Source of the DNA: Erythroxylum novogranatense
Taxonomy: Eukaryota; Streptophyta; Magnoliopsida; Malpighiales; Erythroxylaceae
Reading direction: 5' to 3'
DNA length: 64,000 nt
Assembly (NCBI GenBank): GCA_029891385.1
Contig: CM057234.1
Span: 24,352,350-24,416,349, forward strand
Shown: positions 49,056 to 62,202 of the stretch, one piece after another
Numbering within the stretch: the stretch's first letter is position 1
Layout: every line of letters starts with the position of its first letter
Translations under genes and position numbers: made by a program
Notes under the pieces: model-generated
Seen by the model: the letters and a program-made list of their open reading frames with translations, nothing else
Database searches by the model: none
Told to the model about the DNA's origin: nothing

Positions 49056-50531
49056 CAATGTTTTAAAAACTAAACCGGACATTGAATTGGTCGAAGGAAA
49101 GATTTAATGTTTAGAGATTCAATCGGTAGTAAACCGCTATAAAATCGGTATATAATAAATAAGAAGTAAAACTTATAAGAATAAGTAAAATAAAATATTT
49201 TATTGAAATAAAAATACACTAATGTCTATTATTATATAATGAATTAATAATAAATAAATATAAGTCTAATATAAATATTAAAATAACAATAAAAATAAAA
49301 ATTGTATTTCTGAAGGAGGTTGTGTCTCATCATTGTCAAAAGCTTCAAATTCTACAACGTTATTTAAAGATTCATAAACTATGCTTTCATCTAAAGTATT
49401 TGCATCAACTTCATCTACTGCATTAAAATAAATTACAAATTAGTAATGTATGAAATTATTCTTAATTGTAAACTTATAATACAAGATAATTTTAATTTAA
49501 ATATGATCAAAATAAGATATAAACCGACCATCGGTAGATATTTTTAATTCATTCATTGTGATAAATGCATTTTTCATAAATCATTTTGACAAGGCTTTAC
49601 TCTATTAAAATTTTTGCAATCAAATTTGAGCAGTTTACAAACGTTAGAATTTATTTAAATGCCTCAAAATATTAGAAATTAACTTGTAATTTTATGAAAT
49701 ATTAGTTAAATTTGCACTTTTGCCTATAGAAGAAATATTGATCAAGATCTAGAGTTTGGCATTAATATATGTATAACTAACTGGTATGTATATTTCTTTC
49801 ATATTTATTTATGAGCAACAAATATTTTATGAAAGTATAATTTAGATAATGATTCGAAGTTTAATATGCTTATGTTTGTAAGTTTCATCAATATACTTCA
49901 AAATGCGTATTGGTGGTGTGTTGTGTGTAACCGGAAGTAAGAGAGATAACGATTTTCAACTCAAATAAAATAGAGAATATTGAGAAGAAGTATGTGACTT
50001 GAGCATTTCGTAGGTGACAATATGATTTATATAATGTTTCTAGCAAAATTATGATATTAATGTAAGAAAATTATGTTATGCTTATAGGTACTTATATTGT
50101 AATAAGTGATGGCGTCATTTGGTCTTCAGTGTGATTATAGTACAGTTCTCTTCTTTCTCCCTTATTTAGGAAGACAAAGCATCTAAAAAAAAAATTGTAA
50201 ACCAATAATTTTGATGAATTTGGCTTAGTAATTAAGTGAACATATTCTTCACAACAATTCTATAAATGTGAAAATTTTGATGAAAGAAAGGAAGAAGATT
50301 TTGCAAGGTTTTAAAAATGGGACCGAATCGGACCGTCCAGTCCTACCAGAAAAAGGTTGAATTGGTCGATTTTTATGCAGAGAGATTATTAGGTGAAACC
50401 AAACTAAACCACTGATCGGTTCAAACTTTTTTCGATCGGACCGGGCCCTAACAACCTCTCTGTATAAAAACTGACCAGTTTAACCTTTTTCTGGTCGGAC
50501 CGAATGGTCCAATCCAGTTTTTAAAACCTTG
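49056..50531 (-). mobile_element. hAT-like element (1,476 bp), 8-bp TSD CTATTTAG
   Basis: The element begins CAATGTTTTAAAAACTAAAC and ends with the inverse of CAAGGTTTTAAAAACTGGAT. Both sides carry CTATTTAG (49048-49055 and 50532-50539), the 8-bp target of hAT elements. Minus-strand DNA at about 49310-49425 reads as an acidic tail (AVDEVDANTLDESIVYESL), possibly the end of a transposase. A further copy of the terminal sequence, CAAGGTTTTAAAAATGGGAC, lies at 50304, so the last 228 bp form their own inverted repeat. It sits inside other DNA that splits the first Copia LTR. Confidence 0.75.
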
Positions 50532-50748
50532 CTATTTAGTAACATTAGAGTCCAAAGTTATACTAGAAATAACAATAGAGACTTACTCAGACCTTTTGTA
50601 AAATGTTGAAGTACAAATCACATCTTTAACCTAAAATAAGTTATTCCCTTGCTTATGGATGTAGGTCAAACCAATTGGTCAAATCACATAATTTTTTTTG
50701 TTCTTTGCTTCCTTATTATATATATATATTGCTTTCATTTGTATAACA

Positions 50749-52742
50749 ATTGGTATTAAAGCTAAGGTTTGCTATCAAGATGTCTATGCATAAGTTCGAT
50801 ATTGAAAAGTTCAATAGATTGAACCACTTCACTCTATGAAAGGTAAAGATGATAGTGGTTTTTATTCAGTAGGGATGCGCAGTAGCATTAGAAGAAGAAG
50901 AAAATATGTCGAAGGATTTGGGAGCATTGAAAAAGAAAAATTGTCGAGGGTGCACAGTACAACACTATTGAGTTTGGGTGACGAGATCCTGAGAGAGGTA
51001 GTTGATGAAACTAGTATTGATTCGTTGTGAAAACAACTTGAAAGTAAGTATCAGAAGAAATCACTTGCCAATCATTTATACAAAAACCATTGTTTGTATA
51101 CCTTGAGGATATTAGAAAGTAGAAAGGTGAAAGATCAGATAGATAATTTTAACAAAATCATTTTTTAACTACAAGGTGTTGGGGATAAAATTGAAGATAA
51201 AGATCAAGCTATAATCCTTTTGTGTCCCTTGCTAAATTCATATGAGAATTTTATTGATCCTATGCTATATGGTACAGAGACAATTTCTATTAGTAATGTG
51301 AAGGATGCTCTGCAGTCCAAGAAATTGAAGAAAAATATCTTTGGTACATATAAATATGTATCAGATTTGGGTTTAGTTGTCGATAGAGGAAGAAATGAGT
51401 AAAGGAGCTTTTAAACATTAGTAAGTAATGATTTAGAATGAAGGTTAAAGTTGATTGATGTTTTAAATGTAAACTTAAAAGGCATCTTAAGAAGAAATGT
51501 CCATAGCAAAAAAGTAGAAACGTGAACAAGGAAATAGATGAAAAAGCAACTATTCATTTAGTCTATGAGAATTTTGACGAAGAGGATGGAAGAGGTATTG
51601 ATATTTTAACAGTGATATATTCTAATTTTGCAAATCGATAGGTGATAGACACTATTATCACTCATCATATGAATTCCAATTAGGATTGGTTATATTCTTT
51701 TAAAGAATTAAATTGTATTGTCCGATTGGGTGATGATACAGAGCATACAATCAAAGGCAATGGTTTAGTACAAATCCAGATGTATGATAGAATTGTTAGA
51801 AGAATATGATTTTTATGATTACTTTTGACATACACTGACAAAAAATTTATGATGATAATGGGTTGCTCAAGATGAAAAATAGTGTGTTGACTTGATTGTG
51901 TTGAAACAAAGATTACAACACGGCATCTATATTTTAATAGGAAAGACGGTAAGAGGATAAGTGGCTATATCTAAATCTTCAAGAAATAATGATAATATTT
52001 CCATATATCACATACGAGTGAGTCATCTTGGTGAGCAAGAGATGACAGAACTTCATAAGAGAGATTATTGAAGAGTGACAAACATGGGAAGGTAAAATTT
52101 TATAAGTTTTATGTACTTGGTAAAAAATGTAGGATAACCTTCAAAGATAAAATGTTTAGAGAGCGACATATATTGAGAAATATATAGATATAGGATGTTC
52201 CAAAACCTATAGTGAGTAGTATGAGTTGAAAAGTGGTACTAGAAAAGCTTACGATAAATTTTAAGATGGTTGAAAATTTTGATTAAAGAGATAGAACAAT
52301 GTCAAGAAGAAAGCATCAACATAGTACAACTAAATATAAAGGAAGAAGGACCATTAGACAACCAAGGATATAGGATTGGGGGACTCGATATGTACGCTTT
52401 GATAATTAGTGATGAGGATGGATCTATCTTTGTAGGGACTAAAGTTGGATCTATCTTTGTAGGGACTAAGGAAAGTCAAGTAGAAGATAGACGAATGGGG
52501 ACTATGATGAAGGTTATAAGGCTTCATTATAATAGGAAATCAATTATATATAATTATATCTTGTTAAAACAGGTTCACATTTTGAAAAATACAACTGACC
52601 TATTGTTGAAGTTATTACCCCCAGAGAAGTTCAAGTGTAGAGAATTTCGTGAAAGTTGATGTAGCTTGAAGCCTTTGGAGGCTTGTCTGGCAAGGAGTGT
52701 TTCTTGGTTAAATGTTGGAGAATTCAAGTCAAGGTGGAAAAT
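50749..52742 (+). pseudogene. Copia internal region 1, gag-protease with most of pol missing
   Basis: The gag (UBN2-type) is recognisable: FDIEKFNR near 50795, LGDEILREVVDE near 50970, LESKYQKKSLANHLYK near 51030 and LLCPLLNSYENFIDPMLYG near 51220. A zinc-knuckle-like CFKCKLKRHLKKKCP lies near 51460. A protease-like WLYSFKELNCIVRLGDDTEH follows near 51690 and an integrase-lead-like KKCRITFKDKMF near 52120. The sequence then passes quickly to an RNase H-type ending (HILKNTTDLLLKLLPPEKF near 52580). The integrase core and the reverse transcriptase are not seen. Many stops and frameshifts occur. Confidence 0.7.
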
Positions 52743-53132
52743 TGTGAGCTATGCCTTAAATTATGGTGAAATAGAATTTTAATGACCTTACGCTTATAAT
52801 GAAATAAAGTTTCAGTCTTACTAAGCAGATATAGAAATAGAGTTTTAGTGACTTTAAACTTTTATGAGAATATAATATTAGTGACCTTATGATTTTAGGA
52901 TAATAAGTTTCATTATGATTAGACTTCTTACGTGTAACTTTATAATACCTTGATAGGGGTAATGTAAGTTAATATAGTTCTCATACTTTTTCTTGTATCA
53001 TTTTTTTCAAAATAATAAACTAATTTATTTCCTTATTTGTAGATGTAGGTCACATCAATTAGTTGAACCACATAAATTCATATATTTATTAATTCCTTAT
53101 TTTCATATATATTGCTTTATGTTTGTGCATCA

Positions 53133-55047
53133 ATTGGTATCAAAACTAAAGTTTGTAGTTAAGATGTTTCTACATAAGTTTGATATTTAAAAATTCAATA
53201 AATCAAATGACTTCACTCTATAAAAGTGAAAATAAGAGCAATTGTTAGTTAGTAGGGATGTGCAACAAAAATAGAAGGAGAAGAAAATATACCAAAGAAT
53301 TTGGGAGCATCAGAGAAGAATATATTCTATCGAGGTTGCACAATGCAATATTATCGTGTTTATGCGATAAGGTTCTCAGAGAGGTGGTTAATGAAACTAA
53401 GATTGTTAATTTATGGAAATAACTTGAAAGTATATATCAAAAGAAATCATATACTAATCGTTTATATAAAAAACATCGCTTATATACCTTAAGGATGTCA
53501 GAAAGCTCACAGGTGAAAGATCACATTGATAATTTTAAATCTACAAGGTGTTAGGACTAAAATTGAGGATGAGGATCAAGCATTCTTTTGTGTTCCTTGC
53601 CTAATTCATATGAGAAATTTGTTGATACCATGTTATATTTTAAAGAGACTATTTCTGTCAGTGATGTGAAGGATACTCTGTAGTCCAAGGAATAAAAAAA
53701 AGGTCCCTGACATATATAAATATATATATCAAATTTGGGTCTAATTTTCAATAGAGGAAGGAATAAGGAAAGGAGTTATAAAAACATAAGTCACGACTAG
53801 ATCAAAGGCTAAAGATGTTCAATGTTTTAACTATAAAGTTAAAGAGTACTCTAAGAGAGAATCTCCGCAACGAATAATTGAAATATGAAAAGGGAAATAA
53901 ATGAAAAACCAAGTATTATTACAATTTAGATGAGTTTTTATGAAGAGGATGAAAGAGGAAATGATGTTTTAATAATAAGTAATTTTCATTTTCCAAATTG
54001 ATAGGTTATATACACTGATGCCACTTATCATATGACTTTTAATAAGGACTAGATCTAAATGGTATTGTCAAATTGGGTGACAATGGAAAGCATGCTGCCA
54101 AAGGCAGTGGTTCAGTGCTAATCAAGATGCATGATAGAATTGTTAGAACATTATATGCTTTATGTGTTCTTAAATTTTGAAAGAATCTGATTTTTATAAG
54201 TACTCTTGATAGATAAGGATATAAGTTTTCTAGTGATAACAGACAACTAAGGTAGTAAATGGTGTGTTAACTATGGTGAAAGGAAAAATATAGCATGGCA
54301 TTTTTGTTTTAATAAAAAAAAGTAATGGGATCAGTGACTGTATCTTAATTTTTAGGAAAGAAAGATAGTACTATTACATATAGTGTAGTCATCTTGATGA
54401 GTAAGAGATGATGGAACTTCCTAAAGAGAATTTATTGAAGGATGACATACACAAAAAATAGACTTTAGTAAGTTTTGTGGCTTAGTAAAAAGTATAGGGT
54501 AACCTTCAAGGATATAGTATTAAAGGAGCAATATATATTGAGACAAACATAAAGAAAGGATGTGTCAGGATCAGTAATGAGTAGTAATAGTTCAAAGGTG
54601 GTATTATAATAGTCTAGAACATATGCTAAGGTAACTCGAAATTTTAGTTATGGAGATAAAACAATGTTAGAAAGAAAGTATAAGCATGGTATAGCCTTTT
54701 ATAAAGTGAGAAGGATTGTTCAGCAACCAAGGAGATGTGGTTAGGAAGACTCGGCTATAAATGCTTTGACCATTAGTGATGAGAATAGAACTATCTTTAT
54801 ATAGATGAGGGAAAGCTTCGTGAAAGATAGAAGGATGAGGTCTATAATGAAGCTCGTAAGGTTTCACAAGATCAAGAAATTATCTACATTTAGTCAAATC
54901 TTGTTCAAAAAGGTTTACATATTGTCGAATGCAACTAACATGTTCATAAAGTTGTTACCCATATAAAAGTTCAAATGTAGATTGGACTTTGTAAATGCTC
55001 ACATAACTTGAAACCCTTGGAAGCTTGTTCCTATCAAGGGAAGGAAT
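53133..55047 (+). pseudogene. Copia internal region 2, same deletion as region 1
   Basis: This copy has the same order as region 1: gag near 53160-53700, protease-like GDNGKHAAKGSGSV near 54075, then the RNase H-type ending near 54910-54980 (LSNATNMFIKLLPI). The lengths of the two internal regions are close, and both lack the integrase core and reverse transcriptase. It is more decayed than region 1. Confidence 0.62.
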
Positions 55048-55434
55048 TATGACATATGCCTTAAATTACTATGAAATAGAATTTTAGTAACCTTAGATTT
55101 TTGTTGAAATAAAATTTTAGTGTCACTAGGTATCTATGAAAAAAGAGTTTTAGTTTCCTTAAGCTTACTATTAGAATAGAATATTAATGAGCTTAGGATT
55201 CTCTAATAATAAAGTTTCACTGTAATTTGACTTTTTATATGTAACTCTATAGAAATCTTGTTAAGGGTCTAAGTTGTTGTAATATCATACTTCTACTTGT
55301 ATCATCTTTCTCACACTAATAAAAGAATCTGTCATTACCCGTAGATGTAGGTCACATCAATTGGTCGAACCACGTAAATTTTTATATTCTTTGATTCCTT
55401 TTTTTTTTGTACATATCACTTTTGCTAATGTAAT

Positions 55435-55920
55435 AAAATGAAAAGAAGCATAAAAGAGGCCATATAATGCAAGTATTGTTTGTTCTAAAATGTATGTTTC
55501 ATTTTTGTAGTTGGGAGATTTCTTTTGGGGACTATAGTTTTGTTTGGATTGAAATGAGAATGGTGGTATAATAAGCACATGGAATTGTTTCTCCAAACAT
55601 TAATTTACATTGAAAACCTCTTTAAATGTATATTATTACCATTATTAGGCATTGTTTACTATTTTATCAATTAAATCAAGCACTTCATTAAATAGAGTTA
55701 TAATTCATATTGTTTAGGCATTATAACTAAGAAATTCCCTAAATTTGAGGTTCGAATTTATTTTTTATATATATAGCACCTTTATATTATTAACAACTAA
55801 TTTTTATAAAAAATATTATAGAGAGAATGACAACATTGTAGGTTTCATTATGTTACATATGCATTATGTGAGATTAATAACATCTTAATATATATGCTTA
55901 TATATATTTTATATTAATTA
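55435..55920. other. Spacer between Copia elements
   Basis: AT-rich DNA with no recognised feature. Confidence 0.4.
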
Positions 55921-56452
55921 CTTTTAATTAACATTATTTGATGAGATGGGAATTTATACAGTTGGCTTATATTTTAAATTTTAGATCTCAATTATAATGA
56001 AACAACATCAATGAAAATGCAAGTTTATCAATACTAAATTATGATTTATGGTATGTGCTAGACGATATTCATAGTCCCCTCTTTCTCGAATACTTCTTTT
56101 CGAAAGAAAGAAATTCATCTACTATTGTTTTTTTTTCCTCTTAAAGAAACACTTCCCTTTCTTTAATCTTACTTTATTCTTCTAGATTCATTAAGTCTCT
56201 GACATAACAATATTATATTATATTACAAGACATATACTTACCAATAATTTCACTACCACCAAAAAATGCTTACCTCTCATCAAATATGTCTATTCTTTAA
56301 ACTCACCCTATTTCAAAATAGGGAAAAACCAAATATGTTTCTTGCTTTAGTCGTTGAAGACTAAAGTAGCTCTCTTTCCAAAGTTACCCTCTCTTTTGAT
56401 TTCCTTTTTATTACTTTTAGAAATTTTCTATAAAAACCCATCTAATTCAATC

Positions 56453-59400
56453 ATGGACACCACCATACCTATTCCATCTACCACTTTTCAATTTGATGAC
56501 TTCTAATTCATCATAATAAATGTCTCAACCTAAACACCTCTCAAACTCACCACCAACAATTATGTTTTTATAGAAAATTCAATTTGAAACTTTATTTATA
56601 AATTTTGTTTATTAGATATGATCTGCTTACGTAAATTGATGGTTTGAAACCTTTCCCACTTGCTACTCTCACTAATAATAACTCTACAACATCAAACTCA
56701 TCTTGTAATTTATAGGTTTGTTATGACCAACCTATAATCAATACAATTGTTGGATCTCTTTCTCCTACAATTATAATGTTTATTGTTAGAGCCAAAATAT
56801 CACAAAAAGTATAGACAATATTATCAAACGCTTATGCCATACCATCGCTATCCATATCAAGTAAGTTAAAAACCTCTTTAAAAACTAATAAAGGCATTAT
56901 GAATATTGTTGTTTTTTACAATTTGTTAAGGCTCGTATAAATGAACGTGCTATTTTAGGTACACCAATAGATTAAGAATCTTTGATAGAGAAAACTTTGA
57001 AAAAATTGGGTGATGACTACAAAGAATTGATTCATGATATTTAAGCTTATGAAAATCTCTTATTATTTGATGAACTTCGTGAGAAGCCTTTAATATTTAA
57101 ATTTTCTTTACAAGTGAAACATATATAATTAACTCACTTTTTAACTATTGCCGACTCAACTAGTCGAACAAACTCACATTGACACCCACGTTCTTCTACC
57201 AATAATTGGCATTCTTCCTCTCTTAACTATATAAGTACTCATCCCATAATGTTTAGTAGTAGTTGGTTAATGATAGGTGACATTTTTACATACTTTTCTT
57301 AGGATAATTTGTTAGTTAGTTATGATAAATTGATTGTTATTAACTTGTTTATCTTATGTTTTGTATTAGTTTTATATAATTGCATGATTATGTATGAATG
57401 TATGTGAATATGCATGAATGTGTGTGAATTAGGTCTTTAAGATTAGGTTTTGCATGAATTTTACATGGCATTATTGCACGTATTTTTCTTACATTATGTT
57501 GGTATGAATTGCATGTGCTTTGGGTATGATTAAGTGATTAATTTTGTTGTTAATCAATAGGCTTGAAGGTGGTTTTGAGGGATGAAAAGATAGAAGAACT
57601 AAAGAGAAAGCAAGTCATGCGACCCAAAGGAAAGTTGAAATTTTCCTACGCTGACCCATCACTAATGCTAATCTTTCACAAGATAAAATTCTTATTGGTT
57701 TTTTTTTTCGTTTTTGATGCAAAACAAAAGGAGAAATTTAGTTTCAAATGGGTGAAATAACAGCCCAATTTGGATAAGAAATCAACAAGATATCACGGAT
57801 TGAAGTCAAGATAGAAAATAGAGTTTTCTTGAAAATTCCAACTGGTAACTTCCTCCTTCCTACGCCGTTTTAAGCATTAAATGGGGTATAAAAACTCAAT
57901 TTTAAACCCTAGAATGGGGGAGGTCATGCAAGACATCCAAGGTAGAGAGAATAACACATTTTTGAGAGAAAAAATAAGAGAAATCAAGGTGGAATCAAAG
58001 GATTTCAAGGAGACACAAAGCTGTCACCATATAATTCCAGCTTTGCTCTTCAACATATAAGCCTTACTTCTCTTTTCTTGCTTCTTTGTTGTATTTTGTT
58101 CATTGATAAGGATGTATGGATATTTTAGGAACATGTTGGATGAGATTTTGATGAATTTCTAGGTATTTATTAGGGTTGCTATTGCCTAAACTATGTAGTA
58201 TCTCACTTTATTCAATGTTATGGATGTGTTGGATGTTGTTTGATGTTTATGGTATATGACTGTCCATACTTAACTTAAATAGAGATATGGAGTTAAGAAA
58301 TATGTCAGTAAGTGCTATGAGAGTGGGTTTACACCAAAAACACTCCATATATCAAGTTACCTTGCCATTTGGAGAGATATCTTGAATGAAAAAATGGTTG
58401 CCCAAAAATCTGTTCATATCCTTTAAATGTTTAAGTAAAAAATGGGAAGTGAGAGCTTACATAATTTATTTACATCACTAAACATGGCTTATTTGGTTAA
58501 AGTAATGAGAGTGAAAGAACCAGGACATTAGGAAGTTTTGGACTAAACATAATGAACATTGCTAAAGTGAGAGAATATATAGTTAGGTAATGACAATCCT
58601 AAGTTGTTAAATTGATACTTTGATTCACCATTTTCTAAATTTGTGTTATTAATTTTGTGACAACCCTAAAGTGTGTATGTATGACTCTTAATTTTTATAT
58701 TTTGGATCTTTCCAATTTAATTATTTGAGTTTTCTAAACAAAACAAAATTTGGATCATTTCGGTGACTAACCAATCCCTGTGGGACAATACCTATCTATA
58801 TTGTGATTTCCGATCTATATACTTACAAGATAAGAGGTTTTAATTTAAAATTTAGAAAATTACTTATTAGTTAAGCAATTCTACTTATAGCTCTTCAAAA
58901 CCTAACAACTTAAACTACAAATAACCTCATGAAATTTGTCTATGATGTCTATACTTAGGTCACTGCCAACTTTATGGCATATAAGGACACATATCTAATA
59001 ATTGTTCATTATTTTAATTGGTGCCAATTAAATTATCAAATATATGATACATGTCACCACTAGGAAACCTAACAACACATTAACAGCCTCAAGCTCATCT
59101 TATTAACAATGTTGCAACTAATAACCAAAAGTGGCTACTTAATAGTGGTGCTCTCACCATATCCTATATCGGTTTAGTTGGCATAAGTATTTTCATTACA
59201 CAGGTCGATTCTCCTTCGTTCCCACTCTTACAACTATATTTACATTAAATTATGTGCTTTGTGTAACAAATATGAAAATAAACCTAATTTCAATTTCTTA
59301 ATTATGCCCCACTAATGATGTATCAATTGAATTGTTACTGACTTCGTTTTAGGTGAAAGATCTTTGCCCATTGAAAAATCTTTTGTAGGAACCATGAAGG

Positions 59401-62202
59401 ATGGAGTGGATCAATGGCCAATTTTTGCCTTTTCTAGTGTTAAAGTCACCACCTCTAGTTGGCATCACATTCTAGGAAATCTAGCCTTTCTTATTTTAAA
59501 ACATATGATTTCTATCTATGATTTAGTTGTGTCTTTCCCATGTCAAAAGATTTCATATGTAATGCATATGGTTGTAGTAAAAGTCACGAGGTTTCATTCT
59601 CTACATCTGATCTTATTTCTTCTCACCCTCTTCAAATCATCTTTTTAGATGCGTGGACTTCACTAGTCATTTCATATGATAGTTTCAAATACTATGTCAT
59701 TTTCATGGATCATTTTACTGAACATATTTGGCTTTACCATCTAAAGAACAAATATAAGGTTAAAAAATCTTTATTCACTTCAAAGTCCTTATAAGAAATC
59801 ATTTTCAATACCAAATTATTATATTTTATTCAAATAATAGGGGTGAATATTTGGCTCTTTAGATGACTTAATAACCAATGGAACTTCTCATTTCACCACT
59901 TTGTTACACTCAGCTGAACTTAATGGATACTAAAAAAGACGACATTATCACATAGTCAAAATTGGTCTTGCCTTACTTTTCCATTTCTCTCTTCCCTTAA
60001 TCTTTTGGTCTCATGCATTTGCTGCTGTTGTTTATTTAATTAATCATATAACTACTTCTACCCTCAATCTTTCTTTCTCATATGAACTAATTTTTAGTAC
60101 AACTCCTAATTATTCCATTTTTTTTGTTTATGTTACCCTTGGCTTTTACCATACACCTCTCATAAACTTGATTCTCTATCTAAACTATGTATCTCCCTTA
60201 GATATTCATTATCTTAATGTGCTTATCTATGTCTCAAACTATGTACCAATAAAACATATATTTCTCGTCATGTTTAATTTTTCAAATCAAAATTTCCTTA
60301 TAAATTACTACATTCTCATTTGCCAAGCCCTTAATCCTCCACTATTGACCTTTGGGTTATGTTGATTCTCATTATCCTTTTTTTCCTATCCTTTGTAATC
60401 ACCTTTATACACTTTATCTGAAGTATACTATTAAGAATTATCATAATGCATTGATAATTTATCTGCTTCACTCACAAACACTTCTCATCTATCCAAAAAC
60501 TCTATTACAACCATTTCTAACCCACTTTAACCCTCATACTAACCTAATACAGACTAAACTCCCCTACTTCAAATTAACATCACATAATCACAGTTATTAA
60601 AAATAATATTAGCAAACCACGACAAAAACTTAACCTTTATACTCATATCCATCCTACCTTAAATGTTGAATCCATAACTCTGGCCCAAGCTTTTAAAACC
60701 CTAATTGGTGACAACCGATCTTAGAGATGTACAATGCCTTAGTTCCTAATGGTATATGAGAGCTCGTACCACTGAATACAACCTCTAATGATATTGGTTG
60801 CAAATGAATTTTTCATATCAAAAGAAAATTTGATGATTATATTGACAAATTTAAAGCTCACTTAGTTGTCAAAGGTTTTCATCAAAGAAATAATTTAGAC
60901 TATTAAGATAAATTTAGCCTGGTGGTAAAACCAACAATTTTAAAACTTGTTTTAGGCATTGTTATTAACAATGGTAGGTCTTTTTGATATTTCAATATCA
61001 ATAATGCATGCCTATAAAGACAATTTTCAAAAGATGTTTATATGGCACAACCTTCGAGCATCATTAATTATAATTATCATAAATATATTTATAATCTTCT
61101 CAGTCATTTATAGCCTTAAGCAAGTATCAAAAGCTTGGTATTATAATCTATGCCAATATTTTATTAATTTTGGATTCAATAATTCTCATGCCAATACTTC
61201 CTTTTTTGTTCTTAATATTGGTACTTAGATTCTCTATCTCCTTATTTATGTTGATAACATTGTTCTCACAAGTGATAGTCCAATACTAGTTAATATGTTT
61301 ATTGATTGATTCTATACATGATGCTCCATTAAGGATCTTAGGCATCTCTTGTATTTTCTTGAAATTAAATTTATTCTTCACTAACATGGTATTTTATATT
61401 TGTAGTGATGTTACATTAATGATCTTCCTAGTTAAGCTCATATATTGGATGAAAAACCTATTACTACTCTATTGCCTATTATTACATCTCTCAATTTACA
61501 CTTCAACATACCATTTCTTGATCCTACCAATTATTTCAATCTTATTGTCTATAAAACTTGTCACCTAGTCATCCAAATATCTTTCATACGATGAACAAAT
61601 TATCTTAGTTTATAGATCAACCAATAACTAAGCATTGGAAAATAGTTAAACATCTTCTATATTATTTATGTGGTACTAGATGTAGATATTCTTGCTTGTC
61701 TTCTCCATTGTCTCTTCATGCTTATTCCAATGCATATTAGGCTAGAAGCAAAGACGGTTTTTTTTTAACAAGTGCATACATTGTTTATCTTGGACACAAT
61801 CTTACCTTCTAGAGTTCAAAGAAACAAAACATTATTTCTCACTCTTCCAAATAGGTTGAATATCACTCTATTGCTATCATCACTACTGATTTTAATTTGG
61901 GTGTGATATGTCTTGTCTAATATTAGTATCACTCTTTCTCGTAAACTTTTAATCTATTGTGAAATATAGCCACTATACATCTATGTTGAAATCTTGTCTT
62001 CCACCTAAGAATGAAACATGTTGATATTGACTTTCTCTTCATTCGAGATGAGGTTCAATATGGTGCTCTTCATGTAGCTCATGTCTCCTCTATTGATCAA
62101 CTAGCCAAAACGCTTACAAAGTCATTACCTTGTTTTTAGTTTCAATATCTCAAAGTCAAATTTGTCTCACTTCTTTTAACTAGTCTTGAAGGGGCACATT
62201 AA
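56453..62202 (+). pseudogene. Copia gag-pol pseudogene
   Basis: Starting at MDTTIPIPSTTF, gag gives LKLTTNNY and continues to 57.2 kb, where an LTR-like insertion interrupts. It resumes near 58.93 kb with a decayed zinc knuckle (CQLYG...H) and protease lead. An integrase lead (GTMKDGVDQWPI...WHHILGNLA near 59390-59490) and integrase core follow to 60.3 kb. Reverse transcriptase starts near 60870 (HLVVKGFHQRNN). Its catalytic box at 61247-61258 reads YVDN instead of YVDD. RNase H ends with HVDIDFLFIRDEV and SSIDQLAKTLTKSLP before the stop at 62200-62202. Stops and frameshifts are frequent throughout. Confidence 0.8.
57271..58869 (+). mobile_element. LTR-like insertion in the third Copia element
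   Basis: The block starts TGATAGGTGACA and contains a TATA box in a promoter-like setting (TATAAAAA at 57887-57894). Near its end it has the phrase 'aatccctgtgggacaatacc' (about 58770), which resembles ends of plant Gypsy LTRs. A GTTAA direct repeat flanks 57266-57270 and 58870-58874. However, the block then ends TTA rather than CA, so the right edge is tentative. It splits the Copia gag from its zinc knuckle, showing that it arrived later. Confidence 0.55.

Larger units (their letters stand above)
48508..55434 (+). mobile_element. Copia array: three LTRs and two internal regions
   Basis: The LTRs are at 48508-50748 (interrupted), 52743-53132 and about 55048-55434. They share the order 'ccttaaatta.ggtgaaatag', then repeated 'agttttagtgaccttaa' phrases, then 'gatgtaggtcacatcaattg'. 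After LTR 1 and LTR 2 comes a tRNA-Met-like primer-binding site, TTGGTATTAAAGC or TTGGTATCAAAAC. Two internal regions of about 1.99 and 1.92 kb lie between them. The pattern LTR-int-LTR-int-LTR is expected from unequal recombination between LTRs of one element. Confidence 0.8.

Noticed and set aside
50304..50531. An independent MITE of 228 bp
   Set aside because: Its inner edge lacks a target duplication, whereas the larger 49056-50531 unit has a perfect 8-bp one, so the larger boundary was used.
59364..59648. 94-residue frame as a separate gene
   Set aside because: It is the integrase lead of the third Copia element, with the WHHILGN motif, not an independent gene.
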